Shown here: positions 8,271 through 17,018 of the stretch, one piece after another
Numbering within the stretch: position 1 is the stretch's first letter
How the letters are laid out: every line of letters starts with the position of its first letter
Assembly: GCF_002802905.1 (NCBI RefSeq)
Contig: NZ_PEBK01000001.1
Span: 434,001-498,000, forward strand
Source: Bifidobacterium simiarum
Lineage (GTDB): Bacteria > Actinomycetota > Actinomycetes > Actinomycetales > Bifidobacteriaceae
Length of the DNA: 64,000 bases
Direction: 5' to 3'
The notes under the pieces: generated by a model
The model's input: the letters and a program-made list of their open reading frames with translations, nothing else
What the model was told of the DNA's origin: nothing
Database searches by the model: none
Translations under genes and position numbers: made by a program

Positions 8271-9746
8271 ATGACCGCAGACCTGTTCACCGCCGCCGAC
8301 GCCCCCGAGGACCTCACCCGCCCGCTGGCGGTCCGCATGAGACCAGTCACCCTCGACGAGGTGGTCGGCCAGCAGCATGTGCTCGGCGCCGGCTCGCCGC
8401 TGCGGCGACTGGCGTCCCCGGCGTCGAAGGGCTCGCTCACCGCCCCCAGCTCCATCATCCTGTTCGGCCCCCCGGGGGTCGGCAAGACCACCCTCGCCAC
8501 CATCGTCGCCAAACAGTCCGGCCGCGTCTTCGAGGAACTCTCCGCCGTCACCTCCGGCGTCAAGGACGTACGCGAGGTGCTGCGCCGCGCCCACGAGCGG
8601 CTCGTCTCCAAAGGGCAGGAGACCGTGCTGTTCATCGACGAGGTTCACCGCTTCTCCAAATCCCAGCAGGACGCCCTGCTGCCCAGCGTCGAGAACCGGG
8701 ACGTCACCTTCATGGCCGCCACCACCGAAAACCCCAGCTTCTCCGTCATCGCGCCGTTGATCAGCCGATCCGTGGTCGTCAAGCTCGAAGCGCTGACGCC
8801 GGAGGACCTCGACGTCCTGATCCGGCGGGCGCTCACCGACCGACGGGGACTCGCCGGCGAGGTGAAGGCCAGCGACGAGGCCATCGACGAGATCATCCGC
8901 ATGGCCGGCGGAGACGCCAGGAAGTCGCTCACCATCCTCGAGGCCGCGGCCGGCGCCGTCACCGGCGACAGACAGCGCAAAAAAGGCGCCCGCAAGCCCG
9001 TCATCACCCCACAGACCGTCTCGCAGGTCATGGACGTGGCCACCGTGCGCTACGACAAGGACGGCGACGACCACTACGACGTGGCCAGCGCCTTCATCAA
9101 ATCCATGCGCGGCTCCGACCCCGACGCGGCCCTGCACTATCTCGCCCGCATGCTGCGCGCCGGCGAGGACCCGCGATTCATCGCCCGCCGCATCATGATC
9201 GCCTCCGCCGAGGAGGTGGGCATGGCCGCCCCGCAGATCCTGCAGACCACCGTCGCCGCCGCACAGGCCGTCGCCATGGTCGGCATGCCCGAGGCCCGCA
9301 TCATCCTCGCCGAAGCCGTCATCGCCGTGGCCACCGCACCCAAGTCCAACGCCAGCTACAACGCCATCAACGCCGCGCTCGCCGACGTGGACGCCGGCCT
9401 CATCGGCCAGGTGCCGCTGCACCTGCGCAACGCCCCGACCAAGCTGATGAAGCAGTGGGGCAACCACGAGGGCTACCAGTACGCGCACGATGCGCCCGGC
9501 GCCGTGGCCGCCCAGCAGTATATGCCTGACGAATTGGTCGGTCGGGAGTATTATCATCCCAATGACCGTGGTTACGAGCGGGAGATCGGTCCGAGGCTGG
9601 AACGGATCCGCTCGATACTGCATGGTGCTGATACCGTGGAAGGTCGGCAGGGTGGTATGGCCGGCATCCCGGGAGAGAACCGAGAGACAGGAACGATAAG
9701 GGAGCGTACTGATGAGGGACAAGACGACCATTCTGATCGTGGATGA
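8271..9746 (+). CDS. rarA: Replication-associated recombination protein A (RarA/MgsA) AAA ATPase
   Basis: Clamp-loader-like AAA ATPase acting at stalled replication forks; 491 residues. Walker A GPPGVGKT (66-73), Walker B FIDEVHRFSK (DEVH 123-126), sensor 1 around TTENPSFS and the C-terminal MgsA-type tetramerisation region (ASAEEVGMAAPQ, then NAPTKLMKQWG) are all present. ATG 8271 follows GGAGG. If TACACT is the -10, the transcript begins almost at the ATG. The perfect LexA box upstream indicates DNA-damage control. The 3' end overlaps mtrA by 35 bp. Confidence 0.93.
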   Translation: MTADLFTAADAPEDLTRPLAVRMRPVTLDEVVGQQHVLGAGSPLRRLASPASKGSLTAPSSIILFGPPGVGKTTLATIVAKQSGRVFEELSAVTSGVKDVREVLRRAHERLVSKGQETVLFIDEVHRFSKSQQDALLPSVENRDVTFMAATTENPSFSVIAPLISRSVVVKLEALTPEDLDVLIRRALTDRRGLAGEVKASDEAIDEIIRMAGGDARKSLTILEAAAGAVTGDRQRKKGARKPVITPQTVSQVMDVATVRYDKDGDDHYDVASAFIKSMRGSDPDAALHYLARMLRAGEDPRFIARRIMIASAEEVGMAAPQILQTTVAAAQAVAMVGMPEARIILAEAVIAVATAPKSNASYNAINAALADVDAGLIGQVPLHLRNAPTKLMKQWGNHEGYQYAHDAPGAVAAQQYMPDELVGREYYHPNDRGYEREIGPRLERIRSILHGADTVEGRQGGMAGIPGENRETGTIRERTDEGQDDHSDRG

Positions 9747-10431
9747 CGATCAGGCGCTGGGGGAGATGCTGTCCATCGTGCTGGAATCCGAGGGCTTCTC
9801 CACCGTGGTGTGCTACGACGGTCTTCGGGCGGTGGAGATGTTCCCCACGATCAACCCCGACCTCATGCTGCTCGACGTGATGCTCCCCGGCCTCAACGGC
9901 GTGGAGGTGGCCCGCGAGATCCGCCGCACCTCGCAGGTGCCGATCATCATGCTCACCGCCAAGTCCGACACCCATGACGTGGTCAGCGGACTGGAGGCGG
10001 GGGCCGACGACTACGTGGCCAAGCCGTTCAAGGTCGCCGAGCTGGTGGCCCGGGTCAAGGCCCGTCTGCGCACGTTCACGCCGGCGTCGTCGTCGAAGGG
10101 CGCCCAGGCGGACCGGGTGCAGGAGGTGCACGAGGGGGCCATCGACATCAGCCGCAACGAGCACACCGCCACCAAGGACGGCCGCGACCTCAACCTCACG
10201 CCGATGGAGTTCGAGCTATTGTTCGTGCTGGCCTGCCACAGCGGCGACGTGCTGTCCCGCGGCGACCTGCTCGAGCAGGTGTGGGGCTACCAGAACTCCG
10301 GCGACGCCCGACTGGTCAACGTGCATGTGCAGCGCCTGCGCCAGAAGGTGGAGGACAATCCCGAGAAGCCGGAGATCATCCAGACCGTGCGCGGCGTGGG
10401 CTACAAGTTCGTGGCGCCCGTCCGCCAGTGA
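9712..10431 (+). CDS. mtrA: MtrA-type response regulator (OmpR family)
   Basis: DNA-binding half of the actinobacterial MtrAB system, linked to cell-wall and division control. Receiver domain with acidic pocket DDD (11-13), phospho-acceptor D55 (LLDVMLPG), T82 and K104 (KPFK). It is followed by a winged-helix domain with DLNLTPMEFELL and the GDARLVNVHVQRLRQKVE recognition helix; 239 residues. SD GGGAG precedes the ATG, which lies inside the rarA 3' end. The order mtrA-mtrB-lpqB is the conserved actinobacterial order. Confidence 0.93.
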   Translation: MRDKTTILIVDDDQALGEMLSIVLESEGFSTVVCYDGLRAVEMFPTINPDLMLLDVMLPGLNGVEVAREIRRTSQVPIIMLTAKSDTHDVVSGLEAGADDYVAKPFKVAELVARVKARLRTFTPASSSKGAQADRVQEVHEGAIDISRNEHTATKDGRDLNLTPMEFELLFVLACHSGDVLSRGDLLEQVWGYQNSGDARLVNVHVQRLRQKVEDNPEKPEIIQTVRGVGYKFVAPVRQ

Positions 10432-10452
10432 TCCGCTGGTGTCGGCGGCATC

Positions 10453-10498
10453 ATGAAGGCCACACTATGAAGGCCACACTATGAAGGCCACATTATGA
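10453..10498 (+). promoter_or_regulatory. Three chained MKATL mini-ORFs in 14-bp tandem repeats before mtrB
   Basis: The unit ATGAAGGCCACACT occurs at 10453 and 10467, and as ATGAAGGCCACATT at 10481. Each copy reads ATG AAG GCC ACA CTA (or TTA) TGA, that is MKATL. The TGA overlaps the next ATG as ATGA. The last stop overlaps the mtrB ATG at 10495. GAAGG in each unit lies 7 nt before the next ATG, so every unit supplies a ribosome binding site and start for the following one. Confidence 0.7.
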
Positions 10499-12324
10499 AG
10501 GCCATGAAGGCTGATCAGCCCGGCGGGTCCGGCAAACGGGGACTGGTCTCCGTCCTGTCGCGGATGCTTCCGCGCATCCGCACGTCGGTCACGCGCTCCC
10601 TGCAGTGCAGGGTCATCTTCTCCATCGCGGTCGTCACGCTGGTGGTGGCCGCCGGCTTCTCGACGGCCTCGTTCGTCTCGGTGCGCTCGTCGCTGATGGA
10701 GCAGGCCACCAGTCAGGCCCAGAAGGATTTCGCCGACGAGATGGACCGGGCGCAGGCGAATCTCGATTCCGCGGACCTGTCCAACGATTCGGACGCCCAG
10801 CGTCTGATCTCCGATCTGGCCTCATCGCTGCAGGACGACGGCAGCTCCAACCTGCTCGGCATCTACATCGTCGGCGAGGGGGAGGGCGGCGCCGACCTCA
10901 TCCCCGTCTCGACCGACCCCAACTACCTGTCGCTCGTCTCGGAGTCCATGCGCCGCCAGGTGCTGCAGTCGTCCGCCGGCGAGATGTTCTACCAGCCGGT
11001 CGGCTTCGACAACGAGGACCGTCATGACCTGCCCGGCGCGATTCTGGGAGGACTGCTGTCCCGGCCGGACGGCGGCAGCCTCAGCCTGTTCGCAGCCTAC
11101 TCCTACGAGATCCAGCAGACGACGGTGACGAACATCGAGTTCGCGCTGCTCGTCTCATGCCTGCTGATGAGCATCGTCGTGGGCGTCATCATCTGGCGGG
11201 TGATGCGCGGCATCGTCAAACCCGTGCGCAACGTGGCCAGCACGGCCGAGAAGCTCGCATCCGGGGACCTTTCCGCACGAGCCGAGGTCACCCGGCGCGA
11301 TGAGATCGGCGTGCTGCAGCAGTCGTTCAACGCCATGGCCGACTCCCTCAACGAGAAGATCGACGAGCTGGAGACCGTCAGCTCCATGCAGCGCCGGTTC
11401 GTCTCCGATGTCAGCCATGAGCTGCGCACCCCCGTGACCACGATCCGCATGGCCTCCGACCTGCTCGAGGCCCGCAAGGACGGTTTCGAACCGAGCACGG
11501 CCCGCACGGTGGAGCTCTTAAGCGAGCAGACCTCGCGGTTCCAGCAGATGCTCGCCGACCTGCTGGAGATCTCGCGCTACGACGCGGGCTCCGCCTCCGC
11601 CGATCTGGTGGAGACCGACATCCGCATCCCCATCGGCGACGCCGTCGACGACGTGCGCGAGATCGCCCAGGCCAGGCAGGTGGTCCTCGCGGTGACGATG
11701 CCCGACTATCCGATCGCGGCCGACATGGATTCGCGACGCATCACGCGCATCATCCGCAACCTGCTCGGCAACGCCATCGACTTCGCCGAGGACAAGCCCG
11801 TGGAGGTGCGGCTTGCGGCCAACGGGCGGGCCGTGACCGTCAGCGTCCGGGACTTCGGCGTCGGCATCGATCCGGAGAACCTCGAGCACATCTTCGACCG
11901 CTTCTGGCGTGCGGACACCTCGCGATCCCGCCTCACCGGCGGCACCGGCCTGGGCCTGTCGATCGCCATGCAGGACACGATGCTGCACCACGGCGATCTG
12001 ACGGTGCGATCCTGTCTGGGGGAGGGCACCTGGTTCCTGCTGACCATACCGGTCCGGGCGAACGACGATCGACGTCTCGCCCCCGAGGACCATCCGGTGC
12101 GGTTCATCGAAAGCTCGTACCCGGCGGTCGTCGGGGACTTCCTCGAAGGCCGGACGAAACTGGACGGATACGTGGACGGCGCGGCGGACGATGCCGAGGA
12201 GTCCGCCGATGCCGAGACGGACGAAACTGAGACGGCCGGCACTGGCACCGATGTAGCCGGCACTGATGCGGCAGACACCGGCGCTGACGTAGCGGGCCTG
12301 ATGAAGGACGGTGACGGACGATGA
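10495..12324 (+). CDS. mtrB: MtrB-type sensor histidine kinase
   Basis: Membrane sensor partner of MtrA; 609 residues. Two membrane segments (about 40-62 and 214-237) flank an extracytoplasmic domain of about 150 residues. They are followed by a HAMP domain (about 237-290), the H-box SHELRTP (H308), N-box NLLGNAIDFA and the ATP lid DFGVGIDPENLEHIFDRFWRAD with GTGLGLSIA. The C-terminus is an acidic Thr/Ala/Asp-rich low-complexity tail. The start at 10495 is reached from the upstream mini-ORF chain; ATG 10504 is an alternative. The 3' end overlaps lpqB as ATGA. Confidence 0.93.
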   Translation: MKAMKADQPGGSGKRGLVSVLSRMLPRIRTSVTRSLQCRVIFSIAVVTLVVAAGFSTASFVSVRSSLMEQATSQAQKDFADEMDRAQANLDSADLSNDSDAQRLISDLASSLQDDGSSNLLGIYIVGEGEGGADLIPVSTDPNYLSLVSESMRRQVLQSSAGEMFYQPVGFDNEDRHDLPGAILGGLLSRPDGGSLSLFAAYSYEIQQTTVTNIEFALLVSCLLMSIVVGVIIWRVMRGIVKPVRNVASTAEKLASGDLSARAEVTRRDEIGVLQQSFNAMADSLNEKIDELETVSSMQRRFVSDVSHELRTPVTTIRMASDLLEARKDGFEPSTARTVELLSEQTSRFQQMLADLLEISRYDAGSASADLVETDIRIPIGDAVDDVREIAQARQVVLAVTMPDYPIAADMDSRRITRIIRNLLGNAIDFAEDKPVEVRLAANGRAVTVSVRDFGVGIDPENLEHIFDRFWRADTSRSRLTGGTGLGLSIAMQDTMLHHGDLTVRSCLGEGTWFLLTIPVRANDDRRLAPEDHPVRFIESSYPAVVGDFLEGRTKLDGYVDGAADDAEESADAETDETETAGTGTDVAGTDAADTGADVAGLMKDGDGR

Positions 12325-14069
12325 GGGGGAACGCTCCGGTGGATCCGGTGAAGCTGGTTCGGGCGGTCGGCGCCGTGACGCTCACCGCGGCGCTGATGCT
12401 GGTTTCGGGCTGTTCGATGGGGCTGCCCACCAGTGGTCCGGTGGAGCGGGTGACGCTCTCCCAGAACGAGGACCATCGCGTCTACATCGACCCGCAGGGG
12501 CCGAGCGACGGCGCCGAGCCGGAGCAGATCGTCGAGGGATTCATCGACTCCCTGCCGGCCGGCCCCCAAAGCGACGGCTTCAGGGTGGTGAGGGAGTTCC
12601 TCACCGACGCCGCCCGCAAGACGTGGAAGCCCGACTCCCGGACGGTCATCTACTCCGGCGAGCCGAGGATCTCCCGCAGGGCCGATCAGATGGAGACGCA
12701 GTCCCGCGGGTCGCAGTCGGCATCCCGGGTGGGCGTCACCGTCTCCTACGACCAGATCGGCGTCGTCGACTCCCGCGGCGTGTACTCGGCCGAAGGATCC
12801 ACGGGATCGTCCACGATCGATCTGCGGCTCGTCAAGGTGAACGGGCAGTGGAGGATCTCCTCCCTGCCCGACGGCATCAGCATCGCGCAGACGGGGTTCT
12901 TCCAGGTGTTCCGGCAGGTGGAGCTGTATCAGCTTGCCGACTCCGGCAAGACGCTGATCCCCGATCAGCGATGGTTCCCGTGGCGGCAGTGGCGCACGCT
13001 CGCCGTGCGCGAGCTTCTTCGGGAGCCGGCGAGCTGGCTGGGGGATGCCGCACGGTCGGTGGGCGACGACGGGATCAGTCTCGCCATGGATTCCGTGCCG
13101 GTCTCCAAGGGCGTGGTGCAGGTGAAGCTCACCAGCGGAGTGATGGCGCTGACGGCGGCCGAACGTGCTAAGCTGGTGCGGCGCATACGGCTGACGTTGG
13201 GCGATGGCAGCGGGGAATACCGGCTGAGCGTCACCGACGACGCCGGTCAGGACCTGTCGGGCGCGGATGAGCACGAAAGCATCGTCATCAACCAGCCGCC
13301 CCGGCATCTGTACAGTCTGGCCAACAACTTCATCCTGTCCATCGCATCGAACAATCTCGTGCGTCTGGGCGATGTGGCCGGCCGCTTCGGCGAGGCGACC
13401 GGCATGGCGTTCACCTCACGCGGCGGTGCGGTCCTGCGTTCCGACAACATCGTGGAATGCGTGACAAAGGACACCGACTCCTGCGGCACGTTGTTCGGGG
13501 GCAACGAGGTGAGCCTGCTGCGCGAGGGCATCGACGACGAGGTCTGGGCCGTCTCCAAGGATTCCTCGCAGATCATGGTTCACCGGGACGGTCAGGAACG
13601 GCGGTTCTCGGCGTCGTTCCTCGAAGGCCGGCAGATCACCGCGTTCGACATCTCTCCGGAGGGGTCGCGCGCCGTGATCGCGGTGGGGGGCAGGAGAGGG
13701 TCGAATGACGGCAAGGTCGTGATGATCGGCATCGGCCGTGACTCGAGTCAATTGCCCACCTCGTTGAGCTCTCATGCGGTCACGATCTCGAACCGGTCCG
13801 ACATCGCCGCGATGACGTTCTATAACGAGGCGACGATCGTGTACGCGGTGCGGGATACGGACGGCGGCTACCAGCAGATGGCGCCCGGTCCGGAGAGTGC
13901 CCAGCGCCTTCCCAAGGGCACGACCGAACTGGTGTCCGCCCAGATCGATCAGACGCTGAGCCTGATCGCGCTGGACTCCAGCGGCATGGTCCGGTATTCG
14001 AGGGCCTCGCTCAACGCCTCGTGGCGGGTGCTTGACTATCAGACCGACGCGATCACCAGCGGGTGGTGA
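12321..14069 (+). CDS. lpqB: LpqB lipoprotein, MtrAB-associated
   Basis: Lipoprotein accessory to MtrB on the outer membrane face; 582 residues. The signal peptide ends in lipobox VSGC (C31), followed by SMGLPTSGPV as in LpqB proteins. An N-terminal GerMN-like region (about 60-290) precedes a beta-propeller-like C-terminal half. ATGA overlap with mtrB implies translational coupling. Position and lipobox make the assignment secure. Confidence 0.92.
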   Translation: MRGNAPVDPVKLVRAVGAVTLTAALMLVSGCSMGLPTSGPVERVTLSQNEDHRVYIDPQGPSDGAEPEQIVEGFIDSLPAGPQSDGFRVVREFLTDAARKTWKPDSRTVIYSGEPRISRRADQMETQSRGSQSASRVGVTVSYDQIGVVDSRGVYSAEGSTGSSTIDLRLVKVNGQWRISSLPDGISIAQTGFFQVFRQVELYQLADSGKTLIPDQRWFPWRQWRTLAVRELLREPASWLGDAARSVGDDGISLAMDSVPVSKGVVQVKLTSGVMALTAAERAKLVRRIRLTLGDGSGEYRLSVTDDAGQDLSGADEHESIVINQPPRHLYSLANNFILSIASNNLVRLGDVAGRFGEATGMAFTSRGGAVLRSDNIVECVTKDTDSCGTLFGGNEVSLLREGIDDEVWAVSKDSSQIMVHRDGQERRFSASFLEGRQITAFDISPEGSRAVIAVGGRRGSNDGKVVMIGIGRDSSQLPTSLSSHAVTISNRSDIAAMTFYNEATIVYAVRDTDGGYQQMAPGPESAQRLPKGTTELVSAQIDQTLSLIALDSSGMVRYSRASLNASWRVLDYQTDAITSGW

Positions 14070-14155
14070 TCGCGGGCGCCTGCCCCATATGCCTCCCTAT
14101 GTCGTCCCCGAATCGCACAAAACACGGGTGAAGCGGCCCACGAACCGAACACTAT

Positions 14156-14221
14156 GTAACAAAATCTTCCGAAAGTCACGATTGTTATCGTTTAGTGCCC
14201 GTTCCGTTATGGTTTTGTTAC
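14156..14221 (+). promoter_or_regulatory. Inverted repeat with central LacI-like half-site before fruE
   Basis: GTAACAAAA (14156-14164) and TTTTGTTAC (14213-14221) form a 9-bp inverted pair 48 bp apart. Between them TTGTTATCGTTTAGTG (14182-14197) closely matches, in reverse orientation, CACAAAACGATAACAT at 15450 before fruK. TGTTATCG resembles LacI-family half-sites. Likely sugar-responsive control of the fru operon (inference). Confidence 0.45.
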
Positions 14222-14293
14222 CGAACTACGTTGCCGGGACGGCGGCCGGGGAATAATGTGAACGCTAACGACGCAACAACAGTGTTCGTCACG

Positions 14294-14313
14294 GTGACAG
14301 AACGAACTGTCAC
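14294..14313 (+). promoter_or_regulatory. Perfect inverted repeat directly before the fruE ribosome binding site
   Basis: GTGACAG-AACGAA-CTGTCAC has perfect 7-bp arms and ends 8 bp before AGGAGG. It could be an operator or a 5' leader hairpin. Confidence 0.5.
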
Positions 14314-14332
14314 AGACTCAAGGAGGAGTTCT

Positions 14333-15322
14333 ATGAAGAAAGCACTCAAGACTGGCCTCGCCGCTATCGTGGCAGCTTCCGCCATGGTGAGCCTCGCGGC
14401 ATGCGGTGGCAGCAGCTCCGGCAGCGACAGCAGCTCCGATGGCCAGAAGACCGTCGGCTTCGTGGCCGTCGGTCCCGAGGGTGGATTCCGTACCGCCAAC
14501 GAGAACGACATCAAGAAGGCGTTCAAGGACGCCGGATTCAACCTCGTGTACTCCCCGACGCAGAACAACGATCAGCAGAAGCAGATCCAGGCGTTCAACA
14601 AGTTCGTCAATGACGAGGTCGACGCCATCATCCTGTCCTCCACCGAGGACAAGGGCTGGGATGACTCCCTGAAGAAGGCCGCCGAGGCCGAGATCCCCGT
14701 CTTCACCGTCGACCGTAACGTCGAGGTCAAGGACGCCACCGCCAAGAAGGCCATCGTCTCCCACATCGGACCGTCCAACGAGTGGGCCGGCGAGCAGGCC
14801 GCCGAGCGCATCGCCAAGGACTTCCCGAACGGCGCCAACGGCTTCATCCTCGAAGGCCCCGCCGGCCTGTCTGTGGTGAAGGATCGCGGCACCGGCTGGA
14901 GCAACAAGGTCGCCTCCAACATCAAGGTCCTCGAGTCCCAGTCCGCCAACTGGTCCACCGATGAGGCCAAGACCGTGACCGCCGGTCTGCTCGACAAGTA
15001 CAAGTCCCAGAACCCGCAGTTCATCTTCGCCCAGAACGACGAGATGGGCATCGGCGCCGCCCAGGCCGTGGACGCCGCGGGCCTCAAGGGCAAGGTCAAG
15101 ATCGTCACCATCGACGGCACCAAGGCCGCCCTGCAGAAGGTGGTCGACGGCGACCTCGACTTCGTGATCGAGTACAACCCGATCTTCGGCAAGGAGACCG
15201 CCCAGGCCGTCAAGGACAAGCTGGACGGCAAGACCCCCAAGGCCGACATCCAGATCGACTCCAAGACCTTCGACAAGGCCGCGGCCAAGGAGGCCCTCGA
15301 CTCCGGCGAACGCGCCTACTGA
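14333..15322 (+). CDS. fruE: Fructose ABC transporter, substrate-binding lipoprotein FruE
   Basis: Binding protein delivering fructose (and possibly related sugars) to the FruKFG importer. The 329-residue lipoprotein has signal MKKALKTGLAAIVAAS and lipobox LAAC (C24), then a Ser-rich spacer and a periplasmic-binding-protein type 1 fold resembling YtfQ (VGFVAVGPEGGFRTANENDI, IILSSTEDKGWDDSLKKA, FTVDRNV, FIFAQNDEMGIGAAQAV). AGGAGG lies 7 bp before the ATG at 14333. Gene order and similarity to B. longum FruE support the name. The stop codon is in a 9-bp tandem repeat. Confidence 0.9.
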   Translation: MKKALKTGLAAIVAASAMVSLAACGGSSSGSDSSSDGQKTVGFVAVGPEGGFRTANENDIKKAFKDAGFNLVYSPTQNNDQQKQIQAFNKFVNDEVDAIILSSTEDKGWDDSLKKAAEAEIPVFTVDRNVEVKDATAKKAIVSHIGPSNEWAGEQAAERIAKDFPNGANGFILEGPAGLSVVKDRGTGWSNKVASNIKVLESQSANWSTDEAKTVTAGLLDKYKSQNPQFIFAQNDEMGIGAAQAVDAAGLKGKVKIVTIDGTKAALQKVVDGDLDFVIEYNPIFGKETAQAVKDKLDGKTPKADIQIDSKTFDKAAAKEALDSGERAY

Positions 15323-15337
15323 TCTGAATGATCTGAC
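15320..15337. repeat. 9-bp tandem duplication starting at the fruE stop codon
   Basis: TGATCTGAA then TGATCTGAC, followed by the weaker copy GATCCGACC. The first TGA is the stop of fruE. Confidence 0.65.
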
Positions 15338-15449
15338 GATCCGACCTCTCGGGGTCGATGGCACGCGGCCGACGGCAACGTCGCAATAGCGGTGAACGGT
15401 GTATCGGATTACCCTTCCGGTGCACCGTTCCGCATATTCGGCCGAATGT

Positions 15450-15465
15450 CACAAAACGATAACAT
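15450..15465 (+). promoter_or_regulatory. Second copy of the fru-associated motif, before fruK
   Basis: CACAAAACGATAACAT is the reverse-strand counterpart of TTGTTATCGTTTAGTG upstream of fruE. It ends 22 bp before the fruK ATG in the 165-bp fruE-fruK gap. It suggests separate internal control of fruKFG. Confidence 0.4.
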
Positions 15466-15487
15466 CCCCTTTTCGTAAGGCAAAGAC

Positions 15488-17017
15488 ATGACAGAAAAGC
15501 AGCCAATCGTCGTGATGAAGGGCATCACGATCGAATTCCCGGGCGTCAAGGCCCTGGACGGTGTCGACCTTCGTCTCTTCCCCGGTGAGGTCCACGCCCT
15601 CATGGGCGAGAACGGCGCCGGCAAGTCGACGATGATCAAGGCCCTGACCGGCGTGTATAAGATCGACGCCGGCTCCATCACCGTCGACGGCAAACCCACC
15701 CAGCTCAACGGCACACTCGACGCCCAGAACGCCGGAATCGCCACCGTGTACCAGGAGGTCAACCTGTGCACCAACCTCTCCATCGGAGAGAACGTGATGC
15801 TCGGCCATGAGAAGCGCGGCCCCCTCGGCATCGACTGGAGGAAGACCCACGCCGAAGCCCGCAAGCATCTGGCCAAGATGGGTCTGGAATACCTCGATCC
15901 CCGCGCCCCGCTGAGCTCCATCTCCATCGCCATGCAGCAGCTGGTGGCCATCGCCCGCGCCATGGTCATCGACGCCAAGGTGCTGATCCTCGACGAGCCG
16001 ACCTCATCGCTGGACGCCAACGAGGTGCAGGACCTCTTCGAGATCATGCGCAAGGTGCGCGATTCCGGAGTCGCCATCCTCTTCGTCTCCCACTTCCTCG
16101 ACCAGATCTACGAGATCACCGACCGTCTGACCATTCTGCGCAACGGCCAGTTCATCAAGGAGGTCATGACCCGCGAGACCCCGCGCGACGAACTCATCGG
16201 CATGATGATCGGCAAGAGCGCCGACGAGCTGAGCCAGATCGGCGCCAAGAAGGCCCGCCGTGAGATCAAGCCCGGTGAGAAGCCGGTCGTCTCCATCCGG
16301 CAGCTCGGCCGCAAGGGACAGATCGAGCCCACCGATCAGGACGTGTACGCCGGCGAGGTCGTCGGTTTCGCCGGCCTGCTGGGTTCCGGCCGCACCGAGC
16401 TGGGACGACTGATGTTCGGCGCCGACAAGCCCGATCACGGTGAGTACTACCTCAACGGCAAGAAGATCAGCGTCGACAGTCCGTACACCGCGCTGAAGAA
16501 CAAGATCGCCTACTCCACCGAGAACCGACGCGACGAAGGCATCATCGGCGACCTGACCGTGCGGCAGAACATGCTCATCGCCCTGCAGGCCACCCGCGGC
16601 ATGTTCAAGCCGATCCCGAAGAAGGAAGCCGACGAGATCGTCGACAAGTACATGAAGGAGCTCAACGTCCGTCCGCCGGATCCGAACAAGCTCATCAAGA
16701 ACCTCTCCGGCGGCAACCAGCAGAAGGTGCTGATCGCCCGCTGGCTGGCCGTGCATCCCGAGCTGCTGATCCTCGACGAGCCGACCCGAGGCATCGACAT
16801 CGGCGCCAAGGCTGAGATCCAGCAGAAGGTGCTCGAGCTCGCCGCCCAGGGCATGGGCGTGGTGTTCATCTCCTCCGAGCTGGAGGAGGTCGTGCGTCTC
16901 TCCGACACCATCACCGTGCTCAAGGACCACAAGAAGATCGCCAATATCGTCAACGACGACACGGTCTCGCAGGCCACCATCGTCGAGACCATCGCCAATT
17001 CGGGAAAGGAGGCATGA
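15488..17017 (+). CDS. fruK: Fructose ABC transporter, double ATP-binding subunit FruK
   Basis: Energises fructose import; 509 residues with two ABC cassettes, as in RbsA/MglA-type proteins. First cassette: Walker A GENGAGKS (40-47) and Walker B LILDEPTSSLD. Second cassette: degenerate P-loop GLLGSGRTELG, signature LSGGNQQKV and LILDEPTRGID. The sequence (MTEK..PIVVMKGITIEFPGVKALDGVDL) is very close to B. longum FruK as I recall it. fruF starts 1 bp after the stop. Confidence 0.93.
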   Translation: MTEKQPIVVMKGITIEFPGVKALDGVDLRLFPGEVHALMGENGAGKSTMIKALTGVYKIDAGSITVDGKPTQLNGTLDAQNAGIATVYQEVNLCTNLSIGENVMLGHEKRGPLGIDWRKTHAEARKHLAKMGLEYLDPRAPLSSISIAMQQLVAIARAMVIDAKVLILDEPTSSLDANEVQDLFEIMRKVRDSGVAILFVSHFLDQIYEITDRLTILRNGQFIKEVMTRETPRDELIGMMIGKSADELSQIGAKKARREIKPGEKPVVSIRQLGRKGQIEPTDQDVYAGEVVGFAGLLGSGRTELGRLMFGADKPDHGEYYLNGKKISVDSPYTALKNKIAYSTENRRDEGIIGDLTVRQNMLIALQATRGMFKPIPKKEADEIVDKYMKELNVRPPDPNKLIKNLSGGNQQKVLIARWLAVHPELLILDEPTRGIDIGAKAEIQQKVLELAAQGMGVVFISSELEEVVRLSDTITVLKDHKKIANIVNDDTVSQATIVETIANSGKEA

Positions 17018-17018
17018 G

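Noticed and set aside
15488-17017. Ribose or galactose (RbsA/MglA) rather than fructose transporter
   Set aside because: Architecture is shared by all these importers, but sequence and gene order match B. longum fruEKFG much better; substrate still rests on homology.
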